Source: Histoplasma ohiense
Taxonomy: Eukaryota > Ascomycota > Eurotiomycetes > Onygenales > Ajellomycetaceae
Direction of reading: 5' to 3'
NCBI GenBank assembly: GCA_017607445.1
Contig: JAEVHH010000001.1
Coordinates: 1-64,000, forward strand
DNA: 64,000 bases
Shown: in pieces, positions 50,456 to 61,063 of the stretch
How the letters are laid out: each line of letters begins with the position of its first letter
How positions within the stretch are numbered: the first letter of the stretch is position 1
Translations under genes and position numbers: made by a program
The notes under the pieces: model-generated
Told to the model about the DNA's origin: nothing
What the model saw: only the letters and a program-made list of their open reading frames with translations
Databases searched by the model: none

Positions 50456-51063
50456 TGTTGCTACTGAGTCTCTAACTCAGCAAGCTTCTCACTGAATATA
50501 AGATAAGGTCAGAGCTTATATAGTGTTGCTGAGCTTGTTCACTGAATCAGAAGATAGTGTCACTATCACAGGTTAAGATATAATGTTAAGAGAAATATCT
50601 AGAATGACTAGCAATAGCTACAGCAGCAGTCTAAGATAGACAATAAGAATATCTAGTAGAGCTTACAAGATAGAGCAGATGCTTAAAATATACATCATAA
50701 AGAAGTATACTTAAGATGAGCTTATAGTCATACTATGTAACTGAGTATAAGTAAAGATGTAGTAGAAATAAGAAGTAAGAAAGAAGTAAGAAAGAAGTAA
50801 GAAAGAAGTTGATCATGATCAAGAAGATAAGCTTCTTGATTCTAAGAGTAATGAATATGTTTAAATACATTTGAATCCTCATACAAAATATCTTGCTCAC
50901 TCTGCTCACTTGCTCACTTTGCTCATCAGTGATCATGATGAGCACAGTGATCAGAGTAAGCAGTCATATGATCTCATACTAGTCTCAGTCAAGAATTGTT
51001 TCATTTCTGCATCTCTTCAGTTCTTACTCAATAAGCTCTGATTTATGCCACAGGTTTATAACA
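50456..51063 (-). repeat. 5' LTR of chromovirus B
   Basis: It begins TGTTGCTACTG and ends TTATAACA, 608 bp. The gag ATG lies 134 bp further along the coding strand. Confidence 0.9.
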
Positions 51064-51138
51064 CAAGTTCTTAATCTTATTCAGAAGAATCTCAATGCTG
51101 ATATTGTTGCAGACAGTGATCTTATAAGAGTTCATATG
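51064..51138 (-). pseudogene. SF1 helicase fragment, copy 2, part 2
   Basis: It resumes exactly where part 1 stopped and matches 25462-25545 of the complete gene. It is then interrupted by the hAT element. Confidence 0.85.
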
Positions 51139-51348
51139 CTGCAGCATAGACTGGCCGTGTGACCGTGCATGGGACCATGACCAATTTTAGCATTGGTCCC
51201 ATTCTCATATATTTTAGTCCTGGTCCCATATATTGTTTTTCAAACCAGTCACTTTACACTGTTTGTATTATAGCTCTGGTCTCATTTCACTGTTTATGAG
51301 AAATATTTAGGTCCCAAATACTGTTCTTATCTTGATTTCTGGGTCACA

Positions 51349-51390
51349 GTCCTGTTTGGTCCCATTTTACAAAATGGGACCAAACAGGAC
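51349..51390. other. Perfect 42-bp palindrome in hAT subterminal region
   Basis: Two 20-bp arms with an AC centre, each containing TTTGGTCCCATTTT or its complement. This combines two head-to-head copies of the element's subterminal motif, probably a transposase binding site. Confidence 0.8.
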
Positions 51391-51609
51391 CATGACTTAC
51401 CCATAATTACATAATACATATACCTTTATGCTGGATGGTGGCTAATTATGATGTGAGCGTTACCAAATATTGTTACCTTTTTGATGTCAACAACAGAAAT
51501 ATCATTATATGCCTGTAGGCATTTTGAAAATTAAAAAAAAAAAAACAAAAACTTCCAGCAAAAAAAAAAAAAAAATAAAAAAATAAACAAACAAACAAAT
51601 GAAAAAAAC

Positions 51610-52209
51610 TCATTCCTCCAACCTATAATCACCAAAAAAATTGCTACTCAATCCTTGGGTGATCTCCACCATCAATCTAATATCCCTCACAGTGAGGGTC
51701 ATCTGTCCACAATGAATCATGGCCTTAAGACCATCTGTGAAATGATTAGTGAGATATTGTTACATTGATTTTCACATGATATCATACACTCAAAAAGTGT
51801 GACCAACATGGTCTCGACTGTGACTTGAAGAGCATCGAGGGTGGAACACTGGAAGTGATACTTCCCCTCATCAATCTCCCGGACAAGATGGGCAAATGCG
51901 GCCTTGGGGAAAATGAGATCCCCAGACTTCTGGTAATATCAGATCTCACAGATAGTCTCTACTCTCATATCAGTATCTAGCATTATCAAAAAGCATTACT
52001 TTGAATTTCATACTCTGCTTATCCACTTTTTTCATATGAGGGTGGGGGTTGCACACCTCCCACACAGCACAGCAAGCATTGGAATGCTGCTCATGATGAT
52101 GGGCCCAGGCTGCTTCCCACTCTGCCACTTGCTGTTCATATGCTGCCTTGTGGGCAGCAGCAGTGGTTGGCATGGCCCTCTGACAAGGGATACCCTTATC
52201 ACAGGCCAT
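51610..52209 (-). pseudogene. Divergent histone H3-like gene inside the hAT element
   Basis: The histone fold is clear on the minus strand: EI-stop-YYQKSGDLIFPK, then AFAHLVREI (alpha 1), FQCSTLDALQ and VETMLVTLFE (alpha 2). A 53-nt intron follows, and the next exon reads KAMIHCGQMTLTVRDIRLM (loop 2 and alpha 3, against AIHAKRVTIMPKDIQLA of H3). The loop after VREI is three residues shorter than in H3. The N-terminal part from ATG 52209 is alanine- and histidine-rich and is joined through an uncertain splice near 51990. One arginine codon is now TGA, but CpGs are well kept. HCG before the TL pair resembles the HAG of CENP-A; that alone does not make it a centromeric variant. Histones package DNA in nucleosomes. 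Confidence 0.78.
51735..51787 (-). other. Intron in the histone H3-like gene
   Basis: The donor is GTATGATATC, the acceptor TTTCACAG, and CTAAT is the candidate branch point, 53 nt in all. Removing it joins LFE to YGLKAMIH in frame, restoring the H3 alignment. Confidence 0.8.
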
Positions 52210-52800
52210 TTTTTCGCTGGGGGGGGGTGGAGAGGGAGAGGGGATGGACACAGAGAATGGACATGTAGATTTCAGGGGGGGAAGGACAGAGACTTGCAGC
52301 ACTGAATTTGCTAGATAGAATCAATTAATTAATCAGTATTCATTTGCAGAAAACATTGAGATATTCATATTGCTTTTAATAGTTAACATACTGCAGCAGA
52401 ATTATGATGGGTTGGAGAGAGAAGAAAGAAAGAACAAAGAAAAAGAAAAACATGAGTGGTTGTTAAACTGAGAGATTGCATATGCAAATAATCTCTATAG
52501 CAACAAAGAAATATCTCATCTGCATTCAGCCATAATATAGCTTGCAGAGCAACTGCATGCATGCAGCATGCAATATCAACAAGTAACACAAAAATGCAAA
52601 CAGTGTTGCTATGAGACATGTAATTTCTCATAATATATAGATGTAGATTTTCTTTCTTCTTGAATTCTTTGATATATCTCTGTTCTTGCCATCACATTTC
52701 TGTGTGTATAGCAACTTATAAAAACAATATATTTTTTTTCACTAGAAATCTCCATCATCACAATCAGAACACATTTCTCTCCCTCTCTTCTGCTGAAAAC

Positions 52801-53720
52801 ATGTCTGCCTCCCTCTTCAAGGAACATTTGGTGGCTCTGCATACCACTAAGACACACAAGCACCACCATCACCTTGAGAGGGAAGAGAAAGAATCCTTCA
52901 AGCATGGAGAGACTGATCACAAGGCACATCATATCACCTTGAAAAAACTCTGCAATGAAGCAGATTGATAATGATCTTGGGTAACACTTCTGCTGAAATT
53001 TGACTAATATTATGAAAGGAATGATGCCAATGGCCCAACATGTGAGAAGTTGGAGAAGGAAGCAGTGGAGTTGCTGATGCAGCAGCACTGAGATCAGAAG
53101 CACTCACAGAAATGATTTGAAACCAAGATAGAGAGAGAGAGGGCTGAGAAGATGGCAGCTGTGAAAAAGCATCATCAGAAGAAGATTGAAGATGTGCTTG
53201 CCTGCAAGACAAAGAAGCCCAAGCTGATAGATTGTATTTTGAATATATTCATTGATAACACTTTTTGGTAACAATTCTGTGGTCTAATTGATTAGCAGGC
53301 TTCTGAAGAGAATCATGGGATTGAGGCCTTGTTTAGATCTCATATGCACTCAATGATTCAGAACATTGAGGAGGCAGCATTGCTTTCTGAGCACACTAAT
53401 TTGCTTGCTGCAGAGGTAGAATCTGAGGCAGCAGATCAGAAGATGCAGAACTTTGAAGCTCAAGTGAATCTGATGAAAAGAGAGAAGGATTCTTTCTCAC
53501 CTGAGAAGGTAGCTGAGGAGGGTTTTGAGGTGGTCATTTCCTCAGATGAGAAGAAGGAGAAGAGGAAGGAGGAGAAAGAGAAGAATTGAATTGTGGAGAA
53601 TGAAGAGAAAGAAGAAGAGAAGGAGAAGAAGAAAATGGAAGAAGAAAAGTAGAAGAGAAAATGGCCTAAGAAAAAAATTTTTTTTGCATGTTTGTTTTTT
53701 TATATTTTTGCTAAATTAAT
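52801..53720 (+). pseudogene. Charged coiled-coil gene inside the hAT element, unrecognised
   Basis: Reading from ATG 52801, three exon-like pieces (about 52801-52980, 53024-53233, 53301-53720) are joined by AT-rich introns with GTAACA or GTATTT donors and GATTAGCAG as the second acceptor. The protein is rich in K, E and H, with helical stretches (EKLEKEAVELLMQQH; IEEAALLSEHTNLLAAEVE) and a very charged lysine-glutamate tail. Stops are mainly TGA, with TGA-TAA-TGA in a row at 52966. I do not recognise the family. Its place between the H3-like gene and the transposase suggests hAT cargo. Confidence 0.4.
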
Positions 53721-54203
53721 TGTATTATTATAATTATCAGAGATTACAAATTTTATTTGATATTTTACATTATACAATTCTTTGTTGTGAGCATATATTA
53801 TGTAGCGATATTATGCTCATGATATATATATATATATATGTATATGTATACTTGTAAGTTGTGTGTGACTTTACGTTTAGTATCAGTAAACAACGAAAGC
53901 TGATAAATTCATACTGTGGAATTGTGATATATTAGAGATAGATAATATGTCTAATGAATCAACTTTTCAGCACTTACAAATCTTAATAATATCTTCAATA
54001 TTTTCATTATCATTCTTTTCTATTTGATCATAATGTGTTTTATTTGTTGTTGTTTATAAATATATTCTACTAGTGTTCTAACCAATTAGAATGGGTTAAT
54101 GAAAAAGGGGTAAAAAAAAATCCCAATCAAATTGAACCAATTTCTTAACCTTTTTATCCTCAGAATTCATTTTACACATAATTTCTTATCATTTATATTC
54201 ATC
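53721..54203. other. AT-rich spacer upstream of the hAT transposase
   Basis: This contains an (AT)n-rich stretch at 53820-53850 and no gene. It probably includes the transposase promoter. Confidence 0.45.
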
Positions 54204-56599
54204 ATGGCAACTTCAGTAATTGCTGAATCAGGGAATTCATCACCTTCTTTAATGGAGGTTCAAGATCTTATAGAAATAAGAGTGGATCAAACAATTTATG
54301 TTGTTTATAAGTCCTTGCAAGATGAGCTCTTTCAAGCCTGGTGGATGCATACTTCTTTTTTTCTTGGTGATGAAAAACAACACAATCTATGGAAAAGCCA
54401 GCATAGATAATGAGGAGATCTATGGAAAAACTTTCAACAAGTTGCTGTGAAGATCACTGGAGAGCCATTTCTCTGCTGTAATCATTGCAACTCCATACAA
54501 AAACATCCATCCTGGAGTGGACATGGACCAGAAGGAATCACACAACATTTGAAATCTGCTGATTGTCTACAGCTTAGAGGAAAACATCAGAATATTCTTC
54601 ATGGACTGGTACTTATATCATCTACTCTCATTAATGGTAACAATATTTGGTAACACTTATGTACTATTTTGCAGGAAAACATGCGAAAATGATGACAAAC
54701 TGATATCAATCTTCCAATTCCAACTCTTTCACCAGACAACTTTCAAGAACAACTTCTACATCTATGTATATCATTGAATCTTCCACTGCATGCTGTTGAA
54801 AACTCGGAATTTCGAACTCTACTGCAAATGCTTAATTCACATATTCAAATTCCTCATCAATTCAGTCTCCGCTCTTCTCTGGATACATATTACAACAATG
54901 ATATGCGACAACTTGGACTTCTGTTGAAGAAACAACAGAAGATATCACTGACAGTGAATGCATGGACAAACATCAACAATCTATCCTTTTTGAGTGCAGT
55001 TTGTTATTTTATTGATGAGGATTGGAATTATAAAGAGAAATTGATTGACTTTGAACAATTGAAGAGCAGTCATACAGATGAATATATGGCTGATGTTCTC
55101 ATGATAATCATTAAAAATGATTACTGAGATATTTCATCAAGTCTTCTTGCAATCACAACAGACAATGCAGCAAACAACTTGACCATGATGCAGAGTCTGG
55201 AACAAAAACTGGTATTGTATAGATGGAATGGTAAACATGGGTATATTCCCTGTATTGCACATGTTATTCAGCTTGTTGTTCAAGCATTGGTTAAAGGCCT
55301 GGACATTGAACCTGAAAACACAGAACTGGCCAGTTGTTTTGATGAGAATGATGTTGAAATTGTTACACACATCACATTCTCATCAACCCTTTGCAAGGTA
55401 ATGATATTTGATAATGCTTCAGTGAAAATTGATCAATTTGCTAACTATCTCATTATCTTTTTTTAGATTCATCATATCACCAATGCAATCAGTACTTCTC
55501 CCAAACAACAACAATGATTCCACAATATTCAAGCCACCCACAGCTCAGTTCCTCCTCTTAATATGATACAAGATGTTTGAACATGGTGGAGTTCTACTTA
55601 TGAGATGGCAGTTCAAGCACTTTGACTAAAAGATGCTGTGAATCATTGGGTTCAGAATTCTGAGTGAGAGAAAATTCATGCTCTGAAACTTTCTGATACA
55701 AAGTGGGCACAGTTAAAATATGTTGTTGGACTGTTGTTTATCTTTTACAAAACAACAAAAGCTGTGTCTATTACAGTAACATCAATGATGCAAGCTTCTT
55801 GGTGGGTATACAACAGTTTATTTACTCATTTGAAAATGCAGATGATTTGTGTATGAGAAGAACAATTCTGGGATAGAGTTATTTCTGCAGCAATTGAAAG
55901 AGTGTGAGACAAACTTGCAGAATATTATACAAGAATCAATCAACCATTTGCTGATTACTATGCTGTTGCTGCTGTACTTGATCCCTCTCATCGAATCAAT
56001 GCATATACTCCCAGGGATTGGACGGCGGAAGAACGACAAATCTATGTTGATATAGCTTGGACATACTACAATGACAACTATCAACAATATGAACAGAATA
56101 ATACTCAAATTGAAGAGTCAATAGAGCATGATTCTTTGATTAATAACTTTTTTTTTATAATACTCACTGAGATATTGATATTAATCTGTTACTAATATTG
56201 ATTAAGGATTTGCACTCATTGATTGCTGCTGAAAATCTGAGCAAACAAAATTCTTGCAACACTGAATTTGACTGCTATCTATATAATGATTCTGTTAATA
56301 TCAAAGGAAAATCTATTTTAGATCTGTGGAGGATGATCAGCAGTCAGTATCCAACAGTGGCAATGATGGCACATGATATTCTGGCAATTCCATTGGCAGA
56401 AGTTGGTATGGAGAGAAAGTTTAACTCAAGTTGAGATATTTGTCACTATCATCATGATCAATTGCAAGAAGAAACTGTAAAGAAATTGATGATGATTAAG
56501 CATGGAAAAGAAAAAGAAATTGTTGATAAGAATTCTATTGTGGCAGAATTCTCTTCCAATGATATAGTGGAGAAAAAAATTGGCTGTGATTGTATATAG
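54204..56599 (+). pseudogene. hAT transposase (BED finger, RNase H-like core, dimerisation domain)
   Basis: The start is ATG 54204 (MATSVIAESGN). A BED-type finger follows at about 54470-54570 (FLCCNHCNSIQKHPSW, GITQHLKSADC). The catalytic RNase H-like part reads ITTDNAANNLTMM and YIPCIAHVIQLVV near 55155-55280. A 69-nt intron at 55398-55466 has GTAATG, a CTAAC branch and TTTTTTTAG. The middle region includes AVAAVLDPSHRINAY. A second intron near 56155-56205 is implied by a frame change; its donor seems mutated. The C-terminal dimerisation block reads MAHDILAIPLAEVGMERKFNSS, near WRMISSQYPT. In-frame TGA and TAA stops make it non-functional. Confidence 0.85.
55398..55466 (+). other. Intron in the hAT transposase
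   Basis: GTAATGAT at the donor, GCTAAC near the branch point and CTTTTTTTAG at the acceptor, 69 nt, a multiple of three, so frame is kept. Confidence 0.8.
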
Positions 56600-56946
56600 T
56601 ATTAATGAGCTTGTGAGTGTTACCAATAATTGTTACCAATTGTCATGTATTACATAATCATCAGAATGGGACCAAACTTGAGCTAAAATCATGATCAGTC
56701 CCAGATCACATTCTTGTTTTTCATAGTCAGTCACTTTGCATGGAATAATAAATTTTGTTGGTCCCATAATAGTCATGTTAGGCCTAAATCTGGTCCTTTT
56801 ACACTCCATTTCTGAAAATTTTGGTCCCTTTACACTCCCATTCTGATCCTGGTCCCACTGGAAATCACGCCAAGAAATGGACTGGGACCAAACCAAACCA
56901 AACCAAATGTGAAATTCATGGTCCCACCGGCCAGCCTACTGCAGCA

Positions 56947-57062
56947 GAAGACAGATTGCTGTATGATATCTTTCTTTAAAAATGATTACAGAATCAAAAT
57001 CTGTAAACTTCAGATTTAAAATGATTTTATACTTCTTTTTGATATAGATTATCAGATAGATA
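56947..57062 (-). pseudogene. SF1 helicase fragment, copy 2, part 3
   Basis: It continues the helicase homology after the hAT element, matching 25552-25665 of the complete gene. Homology stops near 57062. Confidence 0.82.
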
Positions 57063-57226
57063 CAGTACAAAATGAGATCAAATGAAATTATGATTTACTC
57101 TATATAGATGATATAATGCTATAAGTGTTATTAAAAATCATTATCTATCAAAAGAAGTTTAATGTATTTATGCTCTAGTTCTATTTTGAATCAGTAATGA
57201 TAGTGATAGATAGATTCACTGCAGTA
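57063..57226. other. AT-rich spacer
   Basis: Short unique sequence between the helicase fragment and the next minisatellite. Nothing is recognised. Confidence 0.45.
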
Positions 57227-57850
57227 GATTGACTGACAGTGATAGATTAGCAGCAATAGATTAGCAGTGATAGATAGATTGACAGTGGTAGATAAATTGA
57301 CAGCAGTGATAGATAGATTAGCAGTGATAGATAAATTGACAGTGAGAGATAGCTTAGCAGTGAGGGATGGCTTAGCAGCAAGGAATAGCTTAGCAGTGAG
57401 GGATAGCTTAGCAGCAAGGGATAGCTTAGCAGCAAGGGATAGATTAGCAGCAAGCGATAGCTTAGCAGCAAGAAATAGCTTAGCAGTGAGGGATAGATTA
57501 GCAGCGAGCGATAGCTTAGCAGCGATGGATAGCTTAGCAGCAAGGGATAGCTTAGCAGTGAGGGATAGCTTAGCAGCGATGGATAGCTTAGCAGCAAGGG
57601 ATAGCTTAGCAGTGAGGGATAGCTTAGCAGCGAGGGATAGCTTAGCAGCAAGGGATAGCTTAGCAGTGAGGGATAGCTTAGCAGCGATGGATAGCTTAGC
57701 AGCAAGGGATAGCTTAGCAGTGAGGGATAGCTTAGCAGCAAGGAATAGCAGTGGTAGATAAATTGACAGCAAGAAATAGCTTAGCAGCAAGGGATAGCAG
57801 CAAGAGATAGCTTAGCAGCAAGAGATAGTTTAGCAGCAAGAGATAGCTTA
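57227..57850. repeat. 18-bp satellite (GATAGCTTAGCAGCAAGG)
   Basis: About 34 units of 18 bp, interspersed with variants GCAGTGAGG and GCAGCGATG. Both strands are open for about 160 codons, again a result of the period and not coding. Some units keep CpG (GCGAGCGATAG). Confidence 0.92.
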
Positions 57851-58154
57851 GCAGAGTATGTGCTAGCTAATTGTGCTGAGGTATCTTTTTGTTACTTGGC
57901 AGGCACGTGTGGCTGGGAGGTACTCAGGGGGGACTTGGCACGGGTGCGTTGGAACACAAAAATTGATCAGAGTTTTTTCAAACAGAGAATTAAGAATAAC
58001 TCAAGCAACTGTGGATCAAATTAAACAAGATTTTAATAGATTATCAATATAAAATAGATCTATCTCTGATCAAAATCTGAGTTGATTTGACCCAGTATTG
58101 ATGGAGTAATTTGATGAAATGTTAAAAATCCACCCAAGCAAATGCCAAAGCACT
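57851..58154. other. Unique sequence with a CpG-bearing segment
   Basis: The stretch 57895-57955 has normal base composition and three CpGs (GGCACGTGTGG, CACGGGTGCG). The following 200 bp are AT-rich with only short open frames. No function can be named. Confidence 0.4.
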
Positions 58155-58282
58155 AACTTTGAAGGTCAGCGGAGGTTTACTCCAAGTAACCCTAAGGGAG
58201 CTAAGATATTTCTGGTTAGTGTGAACTTAATTTGTTAGCAAAACAGGTGAACCCCAGCGGAGTTCAACGTGCAATAGTTATA
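58155..58282. repeat. 128-bp block-end element, copy 2
   Basis: It matches 33351-33478 and keeps CpGs that have decayed in copy 1 (CAGCGGAGG, CAACGTGC), so it is the less mutated copy. Here it directly abuts a telomere-derived tract. Confidence 0.88.
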
Positions 58283-59455
58283 AATTTTTATTTTTACTTT
58301 TATTTTTATTCATACTTTTTATTTTTATTTTAATTTTTCTTTTTATTTTTACTTTATTTATTATTTTTATTTTTAATTTTTATTTTTACTTTTATTTTTA
58401 TTCACACTTTCATTTTTATTTTTATTTTTATTTTTATTTTCATTTTAATTTTTAATTTTTAATTTCATCTTCATTCACTTTTATTTTTAATTTTAACTTT
58501 AATTTTTACTTTTATTTTCATTTTTATTTATTAATTTAATTTTTAATTTTACTTTTATTTTTATTTTCATTTTTATTTTATTTATTATTTCAATTTTTAT
58601 TTTTATTTTTATTTTTATTTTCATTTTCATTTTTATTTTATTTTTATTCTTTCTTTTACTTTCAATTTTATTTTCATTTTCACTTTAATTTTTACTTTTA
58701 TTTTTATTTTTATTTTCATTTTCATTTTTATTTTATTTATTACTTCAATTTTTATTTTTATTTTTCTTTTTCTTTTCATTTTTACTTTATTTATTATTTT
58801 AATTTTAATTTTTATTTTTATTTTCATTCTCATTTTCATTTTTATTTTCATATTTATTTTTATTTTTATTTTTATTTCTATTTTCATTTTCATTTCTATT
58901 TTTATTTTTATTTTTTCTCTTACTTTTAATTTTATTTTCATTTTTACTTTAATTTTTACTTTAATTTTTACTTTTATTTTTATTTTTATTTTTATTTTTA
59001 TTTTTATTTCAATTCTTACTTTAATTTTTATTTTTATTTTCATTTTCATTCATTTTTATTTTTATTTTTAATTTTAATTTTTACTTTTATTTTCATTTTC
59101 ATTTTTATATTAATTTTTATTATTTTTTAATTTTTACTTTTATTTTCATTTTCATTTTTATATTAATTTTTATTATTTTTATTTTTATTAACACTTTTAT
59201 TTTTACTTTATTACTTCAATTTTTAATTTTAATTTTTATTTTTATTTTCATACTAATTTTTATTTTTATTTTTATTTTAATTTATATTCTAATTTTCATT
59301 TTTATTTTAATTTTTATTTTAATTTTTACTTTAATTTTTATTTTTATTTTTACTTTTATTTTTATTTTCATTTTTACTTTAATTTTTAATTTTTATTTTT
59401 ATTTTCATTTTTATTCTCACTCTCACTTTTATTTTTATTTTTATTATAATTTTTA
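58283..59455. repeat. Interstitial decayed telomere tract
   Basis: About 1.2 kb of TTTTTA, TTTTCA, TTTTAA and TTTACT hexamers lie in the same C-strand orientation and state of decay as 2160-3810, including near-identical stretches (for example around 58913 and 2878). It lies between the 128-bp element and TAS copy 3, marking an internalised former chromosome end. Confidence 0.85.
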
Positions 59456-61063
59456 TTTTTTATAAATAGTGGTTAGAGTTAGAGTTAGAGTTAAATCTTC
59501 AAGAAAAAATAAATTCTTTTTGTTTTACTATATTCAATTTCTAGCAATCAAATAATTCATCAATTCTATTTCATTAAGTAATTGATAACATTATATATAT
59601 ATAGACTGACTGTGTGATCATATATAAAACTGAGACTAAATATAAGATAAAATAGTTTTATTAATAGAATATAATTGTTTTGAAGAAGAATAAATATTCA
59701 GTCTGAAAAAAAAAATATCAACATTCTTTTATTAAAAAAAATAATATATATATTATATATACAGAGTTAGACTATAACTATCACATTTATCTTCATTTTC
59801 AATAGTATTATCAATATTATTATTAAAGTTATTGTAAGTAGATGAGAGATCTGCAAGTATATTTATATCAATATATCAATAATAATCTTCAAAAAAAAAG
59901 TAGAATATAATACAGTGAAAGATATAATAAATTGTAAAAGTTAATATATATAAAACTCAAATCAGTACTAAATTATTGTAGTATCAGAAGAATAATATGA
60001 AAATGATGAGAGTTGTTGAAAATATTCTGTATAACAATTGCAATTTCTGAAACAGTAGATAGATTCTCTCAGCAGTGATTATTATCTATTTTCAATTATA
60101 TAATAGAGTTCAAATCAATATATACAGTATATATGTATATATATATTGATTTAGTATTTCAGAGAAGACACAGACAATGTCTGCACTTTAAAAACCTTTT
60201 AAAAAATATGAGAATATACTATACTGAAGAAATCTCTATATATATAGTAATGATAGACACAGAATTCAGATAATAACTTTTGAGAAGATTTAATTTATAT
60301 AGACTTTTCATTCATTTCTGATCTGATATATGATCATTTATAATAGAGATAATCAAAGCACACAAGTGTTATGACAGAGCAATTGCTTGCAGAGAGCAGT
60401 GGCAGAGCAATTGCTTATAGTGAGTAGTAGCAGAGTGATTGCTTACAGAGAGCAGCAGTAAAGTGATTGCTTGCAGAGAAAATAGAGACAGAGTGAAGAC
60501 AGAGTATAGATAGAATGAATATATACAGCAGAGCTGTCTTATAATATTTTTTATATAAACTGATAAAATTGAATAAAAGAATTAATCTTAGAAATATTAA
60601 CAGTCAATAATATAACAGAAAAATATAGAAAAGTAAATAAATAAACAGTAAATAATATAATACAAATATAATTAAATATATTAGAATGTATGATAAAATT
60701 TATATTTATATAAAACAGATATTTTCATTTGATTTAAATTTAACAGCTCTTATAGATTATAGAATTTTCTCTGTATTTGAAATAATATCAAATCATCAAT
60801 AATCAGATAATCAAAATATGAATTCTATTCATATTTAAAAGATATAAATATCAGAACAGAGTTGTAGTTTTAAATATATCTATAAAAATATTTTATATCA
60901 GTTGTATTATTATTAAAAAGTTTATATAGCTCTAATGAAAATTCTCTGACAGATAACAATCTCACAGCATCTTTTATACAGTATATGAAAAATATTGAAA
61001 ATGTTTTTAATAATTTATTTACACATTTATTAATTCAATATTTAGCTCTGCAGAGAGAGCAGT
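59456..61063. repeat. TAS copy 3
   Basis: It starts with the TTAGAG motif and matches 3812-3935 joined to 9963-11449. It contains the empty AATTG site of A1 at 59580-59584. It is cut by element A3 after GCAGT (61059-61063). Confidence 0.9.

Larger units (their letters stand above)
36077..51063 (-). mobile_element. Chromovirus B (Ty3 with chromodomain), with nested insertions
   Basis: Two 608-bp LTRs (36077-36684 and 50456-51063) bound a 15-kb region. CAAGT follows the right LTR and CAAG precedes the left, whose first two bases seem lost; both flanks join cleanly in the SF1 gene. The minus strand carries gag, protease, reverse transcriptase, integrase and a C-terminal chromodomain. Element A2, a small LTR element and a SINE are inserted in it; without them B would be about 7.7 kb. 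Chromodomains guide integration to heterochromatin. Stops and mutated catalytic residues show it is dead. Confidence 0.9.
51147..56938 (+). mobile_element. hAT transposon carrying extra genes, 5792 bp
   Basis: A perfect 8-bp duplication CTGCAGCA (51139-51146 and 56939-56946) and terminal inverted repeats TAGACTGGCCG / TAGGCTGGCCGG identify a hAT element. Dense subterminal copies of TGGTCCCA or TGGGACCA lie at both ends (51160-51395 and 56665-56930). Inside are a transposase on plus, a histone H3-like gene on minus and a charged coiled-coil gene on plus. Target homology continues at 56947. Confidence 0.95.

Noticed and set aside
54637..54674. A 38-nt intron in the hAT transposase
   Set aside because: Splice-like ends are present, but the frame is identical on both sides and 38 is not a multiple of three, so the sequence is read through.
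57191..57790. Long open frames on both strands with LLSYPS or AKLSLA repeats
   Set aside because: The 18-bp satellite again; both strands open, no start context, no non-repeat domain.
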